64,000 nucleotides of DNA from Rhynchopus euleeides (Eukaryota; Euglenozoa; Diplonemea; Diplonemida; Diplonemidae). The notes beneath the pieces were generated by a model, which saw only the letters and a list, made by a program, of their open reading frames with translations, was not told the origin of the DNA and ran no database searches. Of the stretch, positions 23,092-33,020 are shown one piece after another; the stretch's first letter is position 1, and each line of letters begins with the position of its first letter. The translations under genes and the position numbers were made by a program. The stretch spans positions 496,001-560,000 of the forward strand of contig OY723237.1 in assembly GCA_963210315.1 (NCBI GenBank). Direction: 5' to 3'.

Positions 23092-24893
23092 TTGGTCCTC
23101 TGGTGGTGATTGGTATGGTCTTGAAGAATCAGACACTCACAAAGTCGTTTCGGTACGGTAGAAGTGTCGCAAACAAGGAGGGTTGAGGTGTCCGAGGCAG
23201 TCGGGTGAGCCGCGCACGGATCGTCGTTTTCGATCCGTGCTGTGCGATGAGGCTGCTGAAAAGAAGAGGGCCTCATCGGTCAAGGTTGAACGATTTGAAC
23301 AGGTTGTTGGCACTGTTCGCAGCGTCCACTGGTGAGAGGGTTCGCTGGGGGGCCTGATCGTGTCATGTATCCTGGGCCAACAATGGGGCTTAAAGAGAGT
23401 GGAGCGTTTCCCAGAAAGTGAAACTGGTGGAAGAAACCAGCACACAGGGCACGATCCCTGGCATGTCACAGGCGTAACAAGACGAACATGCGTGAGCCAG
23501 CACTGCGGCGTAGCAGTGCACACAAGCGGGGGGGAAGGGGGTCCCTTGGCATTTGTGACTTATTTTTGCCGATGATGAATAATGAAGGCGCGTATAAAAC
23601 CAGACAAATAAATCGCCCAACTGAATCGTGCTAGCTAAACTCCGGAAAGAAGTGTCTTTTTTCGTTGAACGCAGCCAAATATAAGGCCTAACCTGTTTTG
23701 GCGCACGGGTGTGATGACAAAAGGGAAAAGTGCTAGCACGAACATGATGTTGGTCTTCTGGTTATGTCTGGTTTCTTAGAACACTTAGCGTGTATGCAAA
23801 AAAGAAACCACACACAGTGCCACACACACATGCGATTCTTGTAATATTCTTTGGTCAAACCCCCCCCCCCCCGATCCAACCACCACCTGTGAGAAGCGCC
23901 ACAGCTCTGGGTAGCACAGGTGGAGGAAGGGGGTGCGAGAGGGGTCGTACAGTCGAGAAAAGGCAAGGCACGGATATGGCCTCCACTGCACTCGATATGA
24001 AGGGATGCTGGGGGGCAGCGTGGGGAGACGATGACTTTTTGAGCTCAAATATCAAGGGGTGGGGTGGGGGGGTAGGGGGGGGGGGGGGGGCGGTAGGGGG
24101 TGGGGGGAGGTCGGGGAGTGGGATTGCTTTCCATTTTTTTTGCCGAAGGAAACGGGCTCGATTAACAGGGTATGAGGAAGAGGGGGGCGGGGGCTTGCGG
24201 GGATGTTGCTGGGTTTCAACGGGGAGGGAGGGGGGGGGGTGATAGGTAAGAAAATCTGTTTGTTTTTTTAACAGCGGGGAGGGGGGGGGGGGGGGTCAGC
24301 AGCAGCAGCAGCAACAGAGGCTTTGATCGGGGTGGGGGGTGGGTGGGTGGGTGGGGTGTCAGTTTTTTGATTGAGGCATGTTATTTAGTTTTGCCGAGTC
24401 AACCTCATCTCTCATCACTTCTTCGCTCAAACTGCAGTCACCTCCGAGACCGAGTGAGACGATGCTCATCAGAGCGGGTGTGGGGGCATGTGTGATGGGG
24501 GAAGGGGTACGGCAGATGGGCTGCTGTTCCTTGAGGGTGTGGGGGGGCTGGGTGGGGTGCTTTTTGAACGATTTCAACAATGTTTTTTTTTTGGGCCCGT
24601 GCATCTTTGCAGCCAGGCACGTAGCTTGAAATTGGATTTTCAGATTTTTGCTGGTTCTGCTGGTCTGGGGAATTTTCCGGCGCTTCGCCCAAAATCTCGT
24701 CCTGACCGAACACCGGGTTCTCCGGAGCGCGTCCGGAGGCACGGAGTACACAGGGCCAGTGGGTCTTCGCTACGGTGCCGAAACGGTGTGTTGGTGCATT
24801 TCCTATGTATGCAGAGGGAGAAATCGCCGAACTTTGACGAAAACTTGACGGTGGCGAAGAACCCCACAGTCGCATATTGACAAGCACAAGCCA
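23092..24893. other. No gene recognised
   Basis: Long G-runs occur at about 24062-24110 and 24275-24296, and a short CAG tract at 24298-24312. Overlapping frames on both strands have no domain. I see nothing further that can be supported. Confidence 0.45.
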
Positions 24894-24952
24894 CAGGGGG
24901 GTCTGGGGGGCGGAGCCCCCCAGCCGCCGGAGGCCACGGTAGTGAACATCTG
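24894..24952 (+). repeat. GC hairpin repeat, copy 2
   Basis: This is the same 59-bp unit as copy 1 on the other strand. The stem at 24903-24923 is perfect and the loop is GGA. Confidence 0.9.
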
Positions 24953-25617
24953 TTCCTTCCGGGCTGAACACGGTGTGGATCTCTCCGACATGAGGTCGGA
25001 ACCCAGTCCTGCGCGGGAAGCAGTCATCGGGAGCCGAAATCTTCGTGGTTCGGGCCTGCTGCAAGGCACATCTTCGGCCTGGTGTGAGGGAAAACCCCCC
25101 CACCAAAATATAGCTGGAGTCGTGCAGGATCATTCGTGAAGAAATACGAAAGGTAAACGAGAAAAAGTTTTTCGTTGATCGCACGACACACACAGAAAAT
25201 TTTGCCTGCGGAAGTGTTGGTGTGTGATTGGCAGGCGCATAAGACTGTGTGTGACGGCAAGCACCTAGCACTTCCCCTATCGCTGCATTTCCGCCTGACA
25301 AGTACCTTGTTGGAAGAAAAAAAAATTCTGGGGTTTCCCGGATTTATACTTTTTTTTTTCCCCCCCCAGACCAGGGCATTTTATAGGGGCGAAATCTACG
25401 CTCATTTGGGCTTAAATGTGAGGCGTCCCCCGATTTTTTGACGGACCCCCCGGCAAGCGAGACTTGTGATGAATGGGTCACCTCCCGGTTCCTCTCTCAG
25501 GGATCAGTGATCGGGTCCAGCCTCGGGTGCCGGAGGTTAGTCCAAAAAATAGATTTCGGGGCCGATTTCCGCAGACCCGGGCGCGCAAGGACTTGGATAC
25601 AATACAGGCACATGCCA
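24953..25617. other. Interval between hairpin repeats
   Basis: Positions 25095-25250 are a diverged copy of the repeat at 11845-12010. A poly-T/poly-C junction lies near 25350-25368. No gene is visible. Confidence 0.45.
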
Positions 25618-26030
25618 CAGGGGGGTCTGGGGGGCGGAGCCCCCCAGCCGCCGGAGGCCACGGTAGTGAACATCTGCTTCTTCCGGGCGTTCCGGGCTGT
25701 TCCTTGCGTGTACAGATTCTGCATGAGCTGCTGCGTCCTCCTGAGGCTACTGAGTGTGGACTGCAGTCTATTCCCTGATGTAACCTCAAAGGGTTTGGGT
25801 ACAGGTATACAGCACAGGGGGGTCTGGGGGGCGAAGCCCCCCAGCCGCCGGAGGCCACGGTAGTGAGCATCTGTTCCTCTGGCATACAATCCTGCCTCCC
25901 GAGGGTGGTCTGTATTCCATTCCCTGATGTCACCCCAAAGGGTTTGGGGTGACTAAAGACAGGCATACGGCACAGGGGGGTCTGGGGGGCGGAGCCCCCC
26001 AGCCGCCGGAGGCCACGGTAGTGAACGTCC
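25618..26030 (+). repeat. Three tandem hairpin-repeat units (copies 3-5)
   Basis: Hairpins lie at 25618-25676, 25814-25872 and 25973-26030. The spacers of roughly 100-140 bp share CCCTGATGT(A/C)ACC and CAAAGGGTTTGGG, so the duplicated unit is larger than the hairpin. Copy 4 has a changed loop (GAA), while its 9-bp stem is intact. Confidence 0.88.
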
Positions 26031-26558
26031 GCCCCTTCGCGGCCTGCGTTTTCTCGGGGTTTGACAAAGAAACTGGACAGAAAAACGGTCGGGTAAGTTG
26101 CTCGCAGTCTGTGGGCATGAGTCCACTCTCAGCTGCGGAGCTGCCCAGCCGCCACCAGTTTTCCCCCCCCCGGATTTTTCCCGGAAATCTTTTTTTTTCC
26201 TTAAATGCAGGGTGTTCGCTATCTCCCACCTTCCTCAGAGACTGTGGGAGAAAGGGGTAAAATTGCCGCCTCAAAATTTTTTCGCGCGCGCTTCGCGCGC
26301 GCGAAATCATGCAACATCGGCCCCTCAGACAAAATTGCCTCAAGGGTCCAGACCAGGGTACTATATACGTTTGACGCAAGGGGCCCATTTCGCGGTTCGC
26401 GGCTGCAAAATGGAAGTTTTGCGGCAATCAGTGAGTACTTCGGGAGTTGGTGACGAACCCAAAACAGGATCACGGACCGTCGCCGATACCCGTTCTCGAG
26501 AAGGAAGGGCACGGTCACATGCGCTCGTTAGTTCCTGTTGGACAGACTTCACAGGTCA

Positions 26559-26617
26559 CAGGGGGGTCTGGGGGGCAGAGCCCCCCAGCCGCCGGAGGCC
26601 ACGGTAGTCAACATTGG
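26559..26617 (+). repeat. GC hairpin repeat, copy 6
   Basis: Same unit, with loop AGA in place of GGA and a perfect stem. The 3' flank reads TCAACATTGG where most copies read GTGAACATCTG. Confidence 0.88.
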
Positions 26618-27359
26618 TCAGCCTCGTCCCCGAGACCGCTTCATAGTCGAACACCACATACAGACAACGTGCACCTTGAGACAGCATGCTCAAGAGGTAC
26701 ATCGGCCTGATGCCGGCAATAGCTCCGACGGTCCCCAGGTTCAGATCTCGCTTCTTTGGGTTATTTCCGCTCCGTGCGAAGCGTGGTGGTATCAATTTTA
26801 CGAGAGGGTGCTGTCCTTCTCCTTCAGAACCCCTTCCCACCTGAGGCAAAAACTTCCGAGAAACTTTTTTTATTTAATTTCTCCCCCTTGGGAGAAATGC
26901 CCGGGAGAGAGGTGGGAGAAGGGTTTTCCCAGAATCATTTTTTTAACGAAATAGGCCCCTATTTCTCCCCGAGCGAACGCCCTGCTTAAATGTGAGGGAT
27001 CGCCTCAGTTTAGACCCCCTATAATATGCTCTGCCCCAGACCAGCAACATAGGCAACTGCTGGTCTCGAGACCAGCTGGACCCCCCAAGCTACATGCCTG
27101 TTTGCAGCCCCTCCACGGTGTATACTCCTTCCTGTTGTGATAAGAGAGAGAGGGGGTGAGGGGTGGAGGGGCAGGGGGGGTGTGGGTGTGAGGTGGGGGG
27201 AAGGAAGCCACATCAAGGCCACCCCTCCCCCCCCCCCCCCCTCCTGCAACCCTCCCCTCTCCCTCAGAACAACCCCGGGAGATCTCTCCAATCAGATATA
27301 AAGAAACCAAAGAAACCCCAAAAAAAGAAAAGGGTAAAATGACGCGAAGGGTAGAGAAT

Positions 27360-27400
<41 letters not shown>

Positions 27401-27833
27401 AAGAGGGAGGGAAGACACACAAAATAAATGGGCATGATTTAAAAAAAAATATCATTCAGATGATGCACAAAAAAGTAAAATGGATGGGTTGAGTCGGGGC
27501 TGGGGGAGGCAATTGTGTTAAGAATGCAGTGGGTGTTGCGAGGGAATGGGTTCTATTCAGAAAATATACCTGGATTAGGGGAGAGGGGGGTGGCAGGGAA
27601 CGGGATGTGGTGCTCGGCCGCTCAGAGTAATTGCTGAGGCCAACACGACGATGGCGTGACACGCAGCGACCTGCGCGTGACGGGGGAAGGGGTGGAGGGT
27701 GAATTTTTTCCAGAGAATTAGCAGAGAAAGGTAGAGAGAGAGAGAGAGAGATGAAAAGAAGAGAGGAACGCCTCTCATACCTTCCTGAAGTTGGCAGGGG
27801 TGCTCTCCACAAAAGAAAAAACATGATGAGGGG
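26618..27833. other. No gene; GA microsatellites
   Basis: (GA)n runs lie near 27365-27400 and 27733-27752, and a poly-C tract lies near 27227-27242. The rest shows no domain or RNA gene. Confidence 0.45.
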
Positions 27834-28257
27834 GCAGGCCTGGGCGGGGAACGAGCCCTTTTTCCAGGTTTTTTGGGTCGGGGAACCAGGTTTTTTCTAA
27901 GAATTTTTACAAGGGATTTTTTGCTCGCCCCCCCACAGTTTCCATGCGCGTGCCCGTCAGGCGGGACTTTTTCTATGATTTCTCTCCGCGTCATCATGTG
28001 ACAGCTCTAGAGTGATGCCCAGTTCTTGAGAGATGCATACGGCAGAGAGTGCCCCTCATGCGCGTTACAGCTGAAAATGAATGAGGATCACCTGGCGCTC
28101 GTTCTCATCGGGGGTTGTGCTCCGCAGGGACTCAATACACCTTGGCACCCTCGTAGGACTGGACATGCCAGCAGCTGAAGGACAGTTACAAAGCTGCCAC
28201 TCACCACCCACCTGCTGGCCCTTCAGGTCTGAAAGCCCAAAAGCTCCCGGGGATTTT

Positions 28258-28438
28258 TAAGCACATGCATGATGCGTAAAAGTGTAGGAGTGCTTCCGAC
28301 GACCTGCTTCTTTTCAGTGTGTCTTGCTATTTCGTGTTCACATGTGCTCCACACCCACATCAAAGCAGCAGGCTAGGGTGGTGGAAGCGTCAACGCATCA
28401 TTAAGGAAGAAGGAAGCACGGTCGCTACGCTATTTGCT
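28258..28438 (-). mobile_element. A-tailed SINE insertion with empty sites
   Basis: Read on the minus strand, the insert begins TAGCGTAGCGACCGTGC, passes through GATGCGTTGACGCTTCCACC and ends GCATGTGCTT plus an A-run. The other two arm copies have an uninterrupted GGGGATTTTTG(C) at this point (about 31405 on the minus strand, and 48908-48918). That shows a clean insertion of about 181 bp into a T-run. No proteins are encoded; mobilisation by a LINE reverse transcriptase is the usual mechanism for such elements. Confidence 0.85.
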
Positions 28439-28743
28439 GTGGTGCGGACCATATTCAGCGCAGTAGGGTGACCTCTCCGATTTTCCAAAACTGCTGGTTT
28501 ACTGGTTTGGGGAACGGTCGCCGGCAGACCGTTGAAATGCCCGTGTTAGCAAGGCACACTCACGTTTCAGGTAGCGTGCCGCGTGTCACGCATGTCGCGA
28601 ACGCGGCGAGTGCATCTCCCAGGTGGGGAAGTCCGACCTCCTGTCCGATGTCAACCAGGCTTCGAAGAAGCGCTTCATGGATGCGGCGCTGACCTCTTAC
28701 GCTGCACTGTACCCGGGGAAGTGAGATGGACGGGCAAACGCTA

Positions 28744-29030
28744 CATGGGGGGTCTGGGGGGCGGAGCCCCCCAGCCGCCGGAGGCCACGGTCGCGAACAT
28801 CTGTTCGTGTGGGCGTACAGATTCTGGCGTACAGATTGATTCTGGTAGCGAACATCTGTCCGTGTGGGCGTACAGATTCTGTGCGAGTTGGCTGCGTCCT
28901 CCTGAGGCGACTGGAATGGTTGGACCCCGACCTGATGGGATTCGAAGGACTCGAGTACGAGACATACGCCACAGGGGGGTCTGGGGGGCGGAGCCCCCCA
29001 GCCGCCGGAGGCCACGGTAGTGAACGTCTG
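28744..29030 (+). repeat. GC hairpin repeats, copies 7 and 8
   Basis: Hairpins lie at 28744-28803 and 28972-29030, inside the foldback left arm. The spacer contains ACAGATTCTG twice and CTGCGTCCTCCTGAGGC, blocks also found between copies 3-4, 9-10, 11-12 and 13-14. Confidence 0.88.
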
Positions 29031-29264
29031 GCTCTCCAGTTGGCCAGCGGCGAACTGTACGGGGGACAGACTTCCCTTCCATCCTTGTGCGTGTCGACTG
29101 GGAAAAAATGAGAAAAAAAATTTCCTCTGCGAAACAACCTTAGAAAAAAATTCCCCTCACAAAATTCTTAGAAAAAAACTTTTTGGTCCCTTACAAAAAT
29201 TCTTAGAAAAAAAGTTCAGAATCCTGAAAGTGGGGAACAAGCCCCCCAGTTAGGAACAGCCCTG

Positions 29265-30574
29265 TGAGGGGGCCCTAAAAACATTCGCCCTTGAAGAATA
29301 CGATATACAGAGGGAGTCTTCGCAAGAATGCGCCAAAAAACACACCGTTTTCAGCACCGTAGCGAGTACACCCAGAGAGGAAGAGAGAGGGAGAAGTTGG
29401 GTCGTGAGGTTATGGCGCAGGCTGGTCGCTAACCATCATTCATCATTCCACTCATTTTGGGTTTCCCCCCCCTAGATATTTCATCATTCCACCCTCGGGG
29501 CCTGCCGTCAGGCAGGCCCCGATGGTGGAATGATGGTGGAATGATGCCACGCGTGGATGATGCCACGATGGTGGAATGATGGTGGGGTGAAACACACACT
29601 ACCACCTCATTCCCCACCATCCGTTGCCAGGGCCGAAGAGAGTATGGTTTTGCAGGAACCGATGCTCACTACCGTGGCCTCCGGCGGCTGGGGGGCTCCG
29701 CCCCCCAGACCCCCCCTGTGGCGTATGTCTCGTACTCAAGTCACTCGATTCCCGTCAGGTCAGGGAATCCAACCACTCCAGTAGCCTCAGGAGGACGCAG
29801 CCACTCACACAGAATCTGTACGCCCACACTGAACAGATGTTCACGACCGTGGCCTCCGGCGGCTGGGGGGCTCTGCCCCCCAGACCCCCCTGTGGACCAT
29901 GTAGCGTGTGCCCGGCTAGTAACCAAGCCCTTGCGCTTCGACGGTCGTGCATATCAGGGGGTAGCGTCGAATCATGGTACCGAAAGCCTTTTTTTGGTTT
30001 CCTCCGGCACCCGAGGATGGCGCGAGCGGGAGAGGAACTGCGGAAGGAACCCAGCGCCTCACACCGTCCACCGACGGGAAAGTTAAGTAACAACACGAGC
30101 GCGCGCGAAAAATCGACCCCTAGCGTTTTCCCCCCTGATCCCCCCAAAACAGGAGCGTCCGCCCACCTAATCTCTAAAATTGAAAAGTTAGCGACAGGCC
30201 TGGATCGTGGGCGCGCGGCGGCGGCGGCGAAGCCGCCGCCGCGATCGCGTACGAACCATATTTTACTGCATGGCCACCACTTCCACCCCCCACCCCCCCC
30301 CACGACTGACCATCATTCCACGAGATCTCGGAATTCAAAAAGTTAGCGACCAGCCTGGTTATGGCGTTTCCGGAAAACTGGGGGGGGGGGGGGGCGGGGA
30401 GGGGGCAGGGCAAAGAAAAAGAACCTGCGGCGCACCTCTTTGCTTTTTTGAAAGGATATTTTCGAGGGAAACAGAAAACGGAGAAATAGCGCCAAAGAAA
30501 ATAGGCGACTCCGCCACCCAGACCCCCCGCAGCACCGGGTAAAATAAACACCCATTTTTTTCCCCCCTCCCCTT
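29265..30574. other. Foldback element interior
   Basis: The 1,310-bp spacer between the arms holds no recognisable transposase. It contains a palindrome near 29495-29518 (GGGGCCTGCC, loop GTCA, GGCAGGCCCC), clustered ATGGTGGAATGATG motifs at 29520-29590 and two hairpin repeats. The run GCGGCGGCGGCGAAGCCGCC lies near 30220. The element is therefore non-autonomous. Confidence 0.7.
29661..29892 (-). repeat. GC hairpin repeats, copies 9 and 10
   Basis: Hairpins lie at 29661-29717 and 29834-29892 in reverse orientation. Copy 10 has an altered loop (TCT on the plus strand) with an intact stem. Confidence 0.88.
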
Positions 30575-30817
30575 CAGGGCTGTTCCTAACTGGGGGGCTT
30601 GTTCCCCACTTTCAGGATTCTGAACTTTTTTTCTAAGAATTTTTGTAAGGGACCAAAAACTTTTTTTCTAAGAATTTTGTTAGGGGATTTTTTTTTCTAA
30701 GGTTGTTTCGCAGAGGAAAAAACCTTTTCTCATTTTTTCCCAGTCGACACGGCGCGCACAGGGATGGAAGGGAAGTCTGTCCCCCGTGCAGTTCGCCTTG
30801 CTGGCCAACTGGAGAGA

Positions 30818-31104
30818 CAGACGTTCACTACCGTGGCCTCCGGCGGCTGGGGGGCTCCGCCCCCCAGACCCCCCTGTGGCGTCTGTCTCGTACTCGAGTC
30901 CTTCGAATCCTATCAGGTCGGGGTCCAACCATTCCAGTCGCCTCAGGAGGACGCAGCCAACTCGCACAGAATCTGTACACCCACACGGACAGATGTTCGC
31001 TACCAGAATCAATCTGTACGCCAGAATCTGTACGCCCACACGAACAGATGTTCGCGACCGTGGCCTCCGGCGGCTGGGGGGCTCCGCCCCCCAGACCCCC
31101 CATG
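30818..31104 (-). repeat. GC hairpin repeats, copies 11 and 12
   Basis: Hairpins lie at 30818-30876 and 31045-31104, mirror images of copies 8 and 7 within the foldback arm. Confidence 0.88.
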
Positions 31105-31974
31105 TAGCGTTTGCCCGCCCATCTCACTTCCCCGGGTACAGTGCAGCGTAGGAGGTCAGCGCCGCATCCATGAAGCGCTTCTTCGAAGCCTGGTTGACAT
31201 CGGACAGGACGTCGGACTTCCCCACCTGGGAGATGCACTCGACATGCGTGACACGCGGCACACTACCTGAAACGTGAGTGTGCCTTGCTAACACGGGCAT
31301 TTCAACGGTCTGCCGGCGACCGTTCCCCAAACCAGTAAACCAGCAGTTTTGGAAAATCGGAGAGGTCACCCTACTGCGCTGAATATGGTCCGCACCACAG
31401 CAAAAATCCCCGGGAGCTTTTGGGCTTTCAGACCTGAAGGACCAGCAGGTGGGTGGTGAGTGGCAGCTTTGTAACTGTCCTTCAGCTGCTGGCATGTCCA
31501 GTCCTGCGAGAGTGCCAAGGTGTATTGAGTACCTGCGGAGCACAACCCCCGATGAGAACGAGCGCCAGGTGATCCTCATTCATTTTCAGCTGTAACGCGC
31601 ATGAGGGGCAGTCTCTGCCGCATGCATCTCTCAAGAACTGGGCACACTCTAGAGCTGTCACATGATGACGCGGAGAGAAACCATAGAAAAAGTCCCGCCT
31701 GACGGGCACGCGCCTGGAAACTGTGGGGGGGCGAGCAAAAAATCCCTTGTAAAAATTCTTAGAAAAAACCTGGTTCCCCGACTGGTGCCCCTGATTTACC
31801 CCTTTTTCACTACGCACAAACTACGCAATCTGGGGGGGGGGTCTCGCTTTTTGGTCCCCCCCCAGTTTTTTTTGGTCCCCCTTTCTGTGTGGCTACTGAG
31901 ACAGGACTGGAGGCACTGCGCTGACCGAGCAAAAGCGCCCTATCACTTCACAGCTACAACCGCTCTGATGAATT

Positions 31975-32119
31975 TCCTTTTGTTTGTTGCGTTGACGCTT
32001 CTACACGGCGTGAACTGATCACACCCTGAGCCTGATGAAGGGTGGGGTTAGTGTATAGAGCACGTTTGGTTGCAGCTGTGGTGGGGCGCTTTCCGCTCAC
32101 ACGAGTGTGCTTAAAAAAA
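31975..32119 (+). repeat. SINE-like copy nested in the TIR element
   Basis: It contains GTTGCGTTGACGCTTCTAC, CTGATGAAGG, AGAGCACGTTTGGTTGCAG, CGCTTTCCGCTCACACGAG and TGTGCTTAAAAAAA, in family order with an A-tail. It lies wholly inside the 31783-32972 element. Confidence 0.65.
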
Positions 32120-32252
32120 TTATTGCCAGAACTCACTATACACCGTACGAAAGAACGCACGACATGTGGGGCGGGACTCCAGAAACACCTGGGCAAGGTT
32201 GCCCCATGCCCAGAAACACCTGAGAAGGAAGTGAGTTCCAGGAGCCGCGTAG

Positions 32253-32585
32253 AACACCCTCGAGATTGTGAATGATGATACGATCACAGCCTTCAGGGCG
32301 ATGCGAGGTGCCACCCTGAAGGTGGCCCTTGACATCAAGGAGAGCGTCGGCCGAGGGGTCGACGAAAAGCTGAAGAAGGCGCTACTGGCACTGGATCCCG
32401 CGGGGTATACGGAGGTCACCGCCACACAGGCAACCTCCGCTGACAACGTCCAGGAGACGTTATCCGAGGGGATCACAACGGCACTAGAGATCTGTGTCAC
32501 GGGATCCAGGCGCCCACTCTCCCTCGACGGTCTGGGGATTGTTGTTGGGTATGGTGTCGTTTCCTGCAGCTGCAAAAAAGCGTAG
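32253..32585 (+). pseudogene. Captured gene fragment, unknown family
   Basis: An open frame of about 110 codons has ordinary codon composition. It is preceded at 32250 by an in-frame stop and contains no ATG near its 5' end (GTG at 32268). The product is acidic and amphipathic, with LKVALDIKES and VDEKLKKALLALDPAGYTEV segments suggesting helices, but I recognise no family. It runs straight into an AAAAAAGCGTAGC SINE head and terminates there, which looks like truncation by insertion. I read it as a fragment carried by the surrounding mobile element. Confidence 0.4.
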
Positions 32586-32700
32586 CAACTGTGCTTCCTT
32601 CTTCCTTAATGATGCGTTGACGCTTCCACCCGGAGGAGCTGAAGCAGGCACCGCTTAATGATGCGTTGATGCTTCCACCCGACGAGCTGAAGCAGGCACC
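32571..32700 (+). repeat. SINE head with 49-bp tandem duplication
   Basis: AAAGCGTAGCAACTGTGCTTCC begins a SINE head. Then CTTAATGATGCGTTGACGCT through AAGCAGGCACCG is repeated twice in tandem with few changes. The duplication joins SINE sequence to the gene-like tail (GAGCTGAAGCAGGCACCG), so it occurred after insertion. Confidence 0.65.
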
Positions 32701-32872
32701 GCGCCAAAGGGCACCCCCAAAGAGACCTGCAAAGACTGCGTCGAAACCCGCACCGAAGGCTGCCAGCGCTGCAGCACCTGAAGAACCTGCAGCACCTGCA
32801 GCACCTGAAGCGCCTGCACCCTCACTGACCCCGGAACAGCAAGAACTCCTTGAGTTTGGGGTCCCGGCATAG
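32666..32872 (+). pseudogene. Pro/Ala/Lys-rich C-terminal tail fragment
   Basis: The frame runs from LPPDELKQAP through basic KRPAKTASKPAPKAAS and AAPEEPAAPAAPEAPAP to LTPEQQELLEFGVPA and a stop. The shift from a Lys/Pro/Ala linker to a short amphipathic end is protein-like, with codon periodicity unlike the surrounding tracts. It may be the 3' end of the gene whose upstream part is 32253-32585, separated by the SINE. Function is unknown. Confidence 0.35.
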
Positions 32873-33020
32873 AGACAGAGAATGGCTGAGTAAATCAAAA
32901 AATGAGACCCCCCCCCCCCCCCCCCTTTTCACTACGCACAAACTACGCAATATGGGGTCGTCAGGGGCACCACCGACCCAAAAAACCTGGAAAAAGGGCT
33001 CGTTCCCCGCCCAGGCCTGC

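Larger units (their letters stand above)
27834..29264 (+). repeat. Foldback element, left arm
   Basis: This is the inverted counterpart of 30575-33020. The outer end begins GCAGGCCTGGGCGGGG and the inner end finishes GGAACAGCCCTG. The arm carries two GC hairpin repeats (copies 7 and 8) and a SINE insertion at about 28258-28438 that the right arm lacks. TTCTAAGAATTTTTACAAGG-type motifs occur near both ends of the arm. A third, solo arm lies at 48496-49543. Confidence 0.9.
31783..32972. mobile_element. 1,190-bp TIR element with 5-bp TSD
   Basis: The ends are TGGTGCCCCTGA and its exact reverse complement, and the flanks are the duplicated target CCGAC (31778-31782 and 32973-32977). The empty site is intact in the two sister arms (near 27877 and 48540, where CCGAC occurs once). 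A direct repeat (TTTTCACTACGCACAAACTA onward) lies just inside each end. TG...CA termini with a 5-bp duplication recall retroviral-type integrases, but there are no LTRs and no integrase. The interior carries gene-like fragments, so this may be a gene-capturing non-autonomous element. Confidence 0.88.
30575..33020 (-). repeat. Foldback element, right arm (interrupted)
   Basis: This is the mirror of 27834-29264. Between 31782 and 32973 the arm is split by a 1,190-bp TIR element. Beyond it the arm resumes (CCAAAAAACCTGG onward) and ends GGCCTGC at 33020. It carries hairpin copies 11 and 12 but lacks the SINE found in the left arm. Confidence 0.9.

Noticed and set aside
24894-31104. Open frames encoding SGGWGAPPPRPP-like peptides
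   Set aside because: They are translations of the GC hairpin repeat in various frames and orientations.
32268-32585. Intact 105-aa gene starting at 32268
   Set aside because: The codon is GTG, there is an in-frame stop just upstream, and the 3' end is a SINE junction. It is treated as a fragment.
31783-32972. LTR retrotransposon or solo LTR
   Set aside because: Termini are inverted, not direct. The internal direct repeat is too short and offset, and there is no primer-binding site or pol gene.
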